The notes beneath the pieces are model-generated. The model searched no databases and had not been told where the DNA came from. It worked only from the letters and a program-made list of their open reading frames with translations. A program made the position numbers and the translations under genes. From NCBI GenBank assembly GCA_040384645.1, contig JAZKIX010000012.1, positions 1 through 8,887 on the forward strand: a stretch of 8,887 nt of DNA, read 5' to 3'. This DNA comes from JAZKIX01 sp040384645. Its GTDB lineage: Bacteria; Pseudomonadota; Gammaproteobacteria; Burkholderiales; Burkholderiaceae_D. Positions 6,585 through 8,887 of this stretch are shown here, one piece after another (position 1 is the first letter of the stretch; each line of letters begins with the position of its first letter).

Positions 6585-6603
6585 AAACCATGCAACATGG
6601 TTT
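6585..6603. other. Perfect short hairpin upstream of the response-regulator operon
   Basis: AAACCATG (6585-6592) and CATGGTTT (6596-6603) form an 8-bp perfect stem with a CAA loop, followed on the plus strand by a T-rich stretch (TTGTTTTT). In the plus direction it resembles a weak intrinsic terminator; in the minus direction it would lie upstream of, or in the leader of, the response-regulator gene. With no plus-strand gene ending here, an operator or leader structure is as likely. Confidence 0.4.
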
Positions 6604-6656
6604 TGTTTTTCTACTAATGATACTTTCCCAGTGTCCGATTTGCCCGGCTAAAACAC

Positions 6657-6672
6657 TGTCAAACATTGTCAA
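6657..6672 (-). promoter_or_regulatory. Tandem TTGACA direct repeat, likely response-regulator operator (left copy)
   Basis: Read on the minus strand this is TTGACAATGTTTGACA, two TTGACA half-sites with a 10-bp period. It faces the response-regulator operon, 204 bp upstream of that start codon. OmpR/PhoB-family regulators bind head-to-tail half-sites with a 10-11 bp period, and such a regulator is encoded next door. The right copy at 6761-6776 matches it in 14 of 16 bases in the opposite orientation. TTGACA also equals the -35 consensus, but no well-spaced -10 follows, which favours an operator. Confidence 0.55.
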
Positions 6673-6731
6673 ATGTATACGGCAATCGCTGCACTTTACC
6701 CAAAGTGGAACAAGTTGCTTGAGCGAATGTT

Positions 6732-6745
6732 TTGCATAAATGCAA
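6732..6745. other. Short inverted repeat between the two mirrored operators
   Basis: TTGCAT and ATGCAA are perfect 6-bp arms separated by AA. The element lies between the two TTGACA tandem elements, closer to the right one. It may be a binding site for a dimeric regulator, or chance in AT-rich DNA. Confidence 0.25.
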
Positions 6746-6760
6746 TTCAAATTGGACATC

Positions 6761-6776
6761 TTGACAATTCTTGACA
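6761..6776 (+). promoter_or_regulatory. Tandem TTGACA direct repeat, likely response-regulator operator (right copy)
   Basis: TTGACAATTCTTGACA has the same 10-bp-period half-sites as the left copy but points towards the DUF11 gene. A degenerate third unit (TTGGACA, 6752-6758) precedes it. The only -10-like hexamer downstream is CATAAT (6798-6803), which has no good -35 at normal spacing. The operator centre lies about 40 bp upstream of the start site that -10 would give, typical of an activator-dependent promoter. Activation of the DUF11 gene by the neighbouring regulator is inferred. Confidence 0.55.
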
Positions 6777-6833
6777 TTTTTCAGAGGCAACCCTTGCCAT
6801 AATCGCCGCCGATGGCAGAACGCCAATGTTTTT

Positions 6834-6856
6834 GCAGCACTGTTTTTTGGTGCTGC
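6834..6856 (+). other. Hairpin in the DUF11 gene leader
   Basis: GCAGCAC (6834-6840) and GTGCTGC (6850-6856) are perfect 7-bp arms around a T-rich 9-nt loop. No T-tract follows, so it is not an intrinsic terminator. It would lie in the 5' untranslated RNA of the DUF11 gene about 100 nt before the start codon and might influence stability or bind an RNA regulator. No known riboswitch is recognised. Confidence 0.4.
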
Positions 6857-6955
6857 TGCCGGTACGGGCGCCACGCGATTGTTGTGAATCAGGCGACTTG
6901 CTGGCCGTTCCACCAAATTGTTTTGAAATTCAACATCAAATCGAGGTTACTTCGC

Positions 6956-8887
6956 ATGAATCTTCATAGTCGATCAAGTCCTTATGCCAAAGGCAAGTCC
7001 ACACAAAATGGTTCCTTGCACCGTATTTTTAACTGGATCGGGCAATCATCCGCTAGCAGTTTGATGCGTCGTTGCATTTTGCTGACGGCAGCGATGCTGA
7101 TGTCGGGTGCGGCTTTTGCGCAGTCAGCCGATCTGGTGGTGAATCATTCTGACTCGCCCGATCCTGGCCCGGCAGGTAGCTTGTTCACCTATACCTTGCG
7201 GATCGACAATAACGGCCCGAACCTGGCGAATAGCGTGACCCTGGCCGATACCTTGCCGCCGGGTTCGACCTTTGTCGATGTAAGCGCGACTGCAGGCACT
7301 TGCGCAGCACCCGCATCGGGCGTGATTAATTGCACCCTCGGCGATATCCCGTTTAGTGCGCCTGTTACCAGCTTTGTGACAGTTGCGATCCGGGTGCGCC
7401 TGCCTACCTCGGGCGTGTGGACCAATACTGCGACCGCCGGCAGCGCGACCAGCGATCCCAATACCAGCAATAACGTCAACAGCATCCAGGGCACGACTGC
7501 GGTCGCCGCATCGGATATGGCGGTGCTGGCGGTGCCTTCGGCAGCGACCGTGACGGCGGGGCAGGCTTTTAGTTATGCAGTTACGTCTAGCAATATCGGG
7601 CCGGATGCGTTGCCTGCCGATGCGAATCAAACCATCAGCTTTACGGTGCCTGCGGGGGCCTCGATTACCGCTGTGCCAAGCGGAACCGGCTGGTCATGTG
7701 TGCCCAATAGCGGCTATCCGCTGAGCAGCGGCAATATTGTTTGCGCACATGCTGGTCCATTGGCGTCTGGTGCATCAGAGTCAGTAATCACAGTGCCTGC
7801 GGTATCTAATGTGGCGGGCGCGGTCAGCGCTGCGTTTGCCGTGGCTGCGACCAAGGCCGATAACTCCGCCATGCCGGATGGCGACCTTAGCAACAACACG
7901 ACCACAGCCAATGTGACATCCAATAGCGGCTCGGACGTGCAAATTACTAAAACCGTAGCGCCGACCACGGTGGCGCAGGGCAGCAATGTGACCTACACCC
8001 TGACGCCGCGCTTGAATGGCGGTGAGCAACCGGGTGCGAGTGGCGGTTTGATTACGGTGACCGATACCTTGGGTGCCGGCTTGAGTTTTGTTTCTGCCAG
8101 CAGCAGCGCTGACTGGACTTGCAATAATGTGGCGCAAGTCATCACCTGTACCCGCGTCGGCCCCTACACAGGCGGCAATTTCACCAATATGCCGGCGATT
8201 ACGGTGGTGGCGACCGCTGTCAATCTAGGTACGCTTGGCAACTCCGGGACAATTACGATTCCTGAAACCGATCCGGTGCCGGGCAATAACAGCAGTTCAA
8301 TCAATATCATGTCCAGTAATGATGCCGACTTGCGCATGACCAAAACCGCTTCACTCAATCCAGTGGTGCCGAACCAAGATTTCAGTTACACGCTGACAGT
8401 GCGCAATCTCGGTCCTCTGGCCGTTGGCGCAGGACAAACCATGACGGTTACCGATACCTTACCGCTCAATGTGAATCTGACGGCCTTGCCTACAGGTTCC
8501 GGATGGACATGTTCCAATGCTGGCGNNNNNNNNNNCGGAAGTGCTTATCCGATTGTCGGGCCAGTCATGATTACTTGTACCCATGCCGGTCCTTTGGCCG
8601 TAAATGCCAATGCAACAGGAATCACAGTGAAGGCGCGTGTGACAGTTGCTAGCACAGTGCTAAATAATGCCTGCGTCGCCTTGAGCGGTACCGGTGCGGT
8701 TGATTCGAATAGCGTCAATGATTGTGACAGCGCCAGTGTCACGGCCACCGGTACGCAGGCCGACCTGCACCTGGTTTCAAAAACCGCAAGCCCAATGACG
8801 GTCAACGCGGGTGAAGATTTGACCTATCTCATCACGGTCGAAAATCTGGGGCCGGATTCTGCCACCAATGTCATCGTCAGCGATACT
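6956..8887 (+). CDS. Secreted/surface protein with tandem DUF11 domains (runs off right edge)
   Basis: The 644 visible codons are open throughout, including across the ten-N run. GAGG (6943-6946) lies 9 nt before the ATG and supports this start over the internal ATG at 7064. The N-terminus is long and basic, followed by RRCILLTAAMLMSGAAFA-Q, a Sec-type signal with likely cleavage after residue 55. DUF11 units start near residues 57, 186, 326, 456 and 601, each about 130-145 aa, with the family signature of ADL..., YT/YTL, N.GP and V.DTLP (clearest in units 1, 4 and 5). Units 1-4 each carry two cysteines (116/126, 248/263, 389/398, 519/541), possible intra-domain disulfides. DUF11 proteins are exported and often surface-attached; the molecular role is unknown. 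The C-terminus, which would show the anchoring mode, is missing. The gene is divergent from the two-component operon and shares its regulatory region. Confidence 0.92.
   Translation, partial: MNLHSRSSPYAKGKSTQNGSLHRIFNWIGQSSASSLMRRCILLTAAMLMSGAAFAQSADLVVNHSDSPDPGPAGSLFTYTLRIDNNGPNLANSVTLADTLPPGSTFVDVSATAGTCAAPASGVINCTLGDIPFSAPVTSFVTVAIRVRLPTSGVWTNTATAGSATSDPNTSNNVNSIQGTTAVAASDMAVLAVPSAATVTAGQAFSYAVTSSNIGPDALPADANQTISFTVPAGASITAVPSGTGWSCVPNSGYPLSSGNIVCAHAGPLASGASESVITVPAVSNVAGAVSAAFAVAATKADNSAMPDGDLSNNTTTANVTSNSGSDVQITKTVAPTTVAQGSNVTYTLTPRLNGGEQPGASGGLITVTDTLGAGLSFVSASSSADWTCNNVAQVITCTRVGPYTGGNFTNMPAITVVATAVNLGTLGNSGTITIPETDPVPGNNSSSINIMSSNDADLRMTKTASLNPVVPNQDFSYTLTVRNLGPLAVGAGQTMTVTDTLPLNVNLTALPTGSGWTCSNAGXXXXGSAYPIVGPVMITCTHAGPLAVNANATGITVKARVTVASTVLNNACVALSGTGAVDSNSVNDCDSASVTATGTQADLHLVSKTASPMTVNAGEDLTYLITVENLGPDSATNVIVSDT
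8526..8535. other. Ten-N assembly gap inside the DUF11 gene
   Basis: A second run of exactly ten N, in DUF11 unit 4 between its two conserved cysteines. Here ten Ns do keep the frame, but the identical length to the other gap suggests a placeholder. Unit 4 is also longer than its neighbours in this loop, so the real length is uncertain. Confidence 0.85.

Noticed and set aside
6786..6797. Possible sigma-54 promoter (GG...GC) upstream of the DUF11 gene
   Set aside because: The GG and GC doublets are 8 nt apart instead of the required 10, and the rest of the consensus is absent.
7124..7630. Minus-strand frames opposite the DUF11 gene, including several at 7714-8805
   Set aside because: Antisense shadows of a repeat-rich coding region; translations are low-complexity valine/alanine/threonine or arginine-rich.

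Overview
The window looks like a draft-assembly piece of a betaproteobacterial chromosome, most likely Burkholderiales and possibly Oxalobacteraceae. That is inferred from the moderately high GC, codon use, the LysM-FecR / CHASE2 kinase / OmpR-type regulator architecture and the DUF11 repeat protein; no rRNA or other marker gene is present to confirm it. Two runs of exactly ten N (4419-4428 and 8526-8535) look like assembly placeholders. One of them artificially breaks the frame of a real gene.

Layout. (1) Positions 1-614, minus strand: the N-terminal part of a protein with a LacI/periplasmic-binding-protein-type ligand domain but no N-terminal DNA-binding helix-turn-helix. A stop codon immediately upstream of the start and a good -10 box confirm that the HTH is absent. 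(2) Positions 615-1931: a mostly AT-rich region with two unrecognised small plus-strand genes (82 and 72 codons), each with a good Shine-Dalgarno, followed by a strong intrinsic terminator. A pair of degenerate 77-bp direct repeats (771-847 and 1832-1908) brackets this region exactly. (3) Positions 1932-6453, minus strand: a compact three-gene operon. It encodes an OmpR-family response regulator, a periplasmic LysM-FecR protein and a CHASE2 sensor histidine kinase. The first two genes overlap by ATGA and the last two are 4 nt apart. (4) Positions 6454-6955: a divergent regulatory region with two mirror-image TTGACA-N4-TTGACA elements of 10-bp period, the form expected of OmpR/PhoB-family operators. 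(5) Positions 6956 to the end, plus strand: a secreted or surface protein made of tandem DUF11 domains, continuing past the window.

Working hypothesis (inference): the kinase and the FecR/LysM protein sense an envelope or peptidoglycan-related signal. The response regulator then acts at the paired operators to control its own operon and the divergent DUF11 surface protein. The repeat-bounded small-gene island and the mirrored operators are the least explained and most interesting parts of the window.
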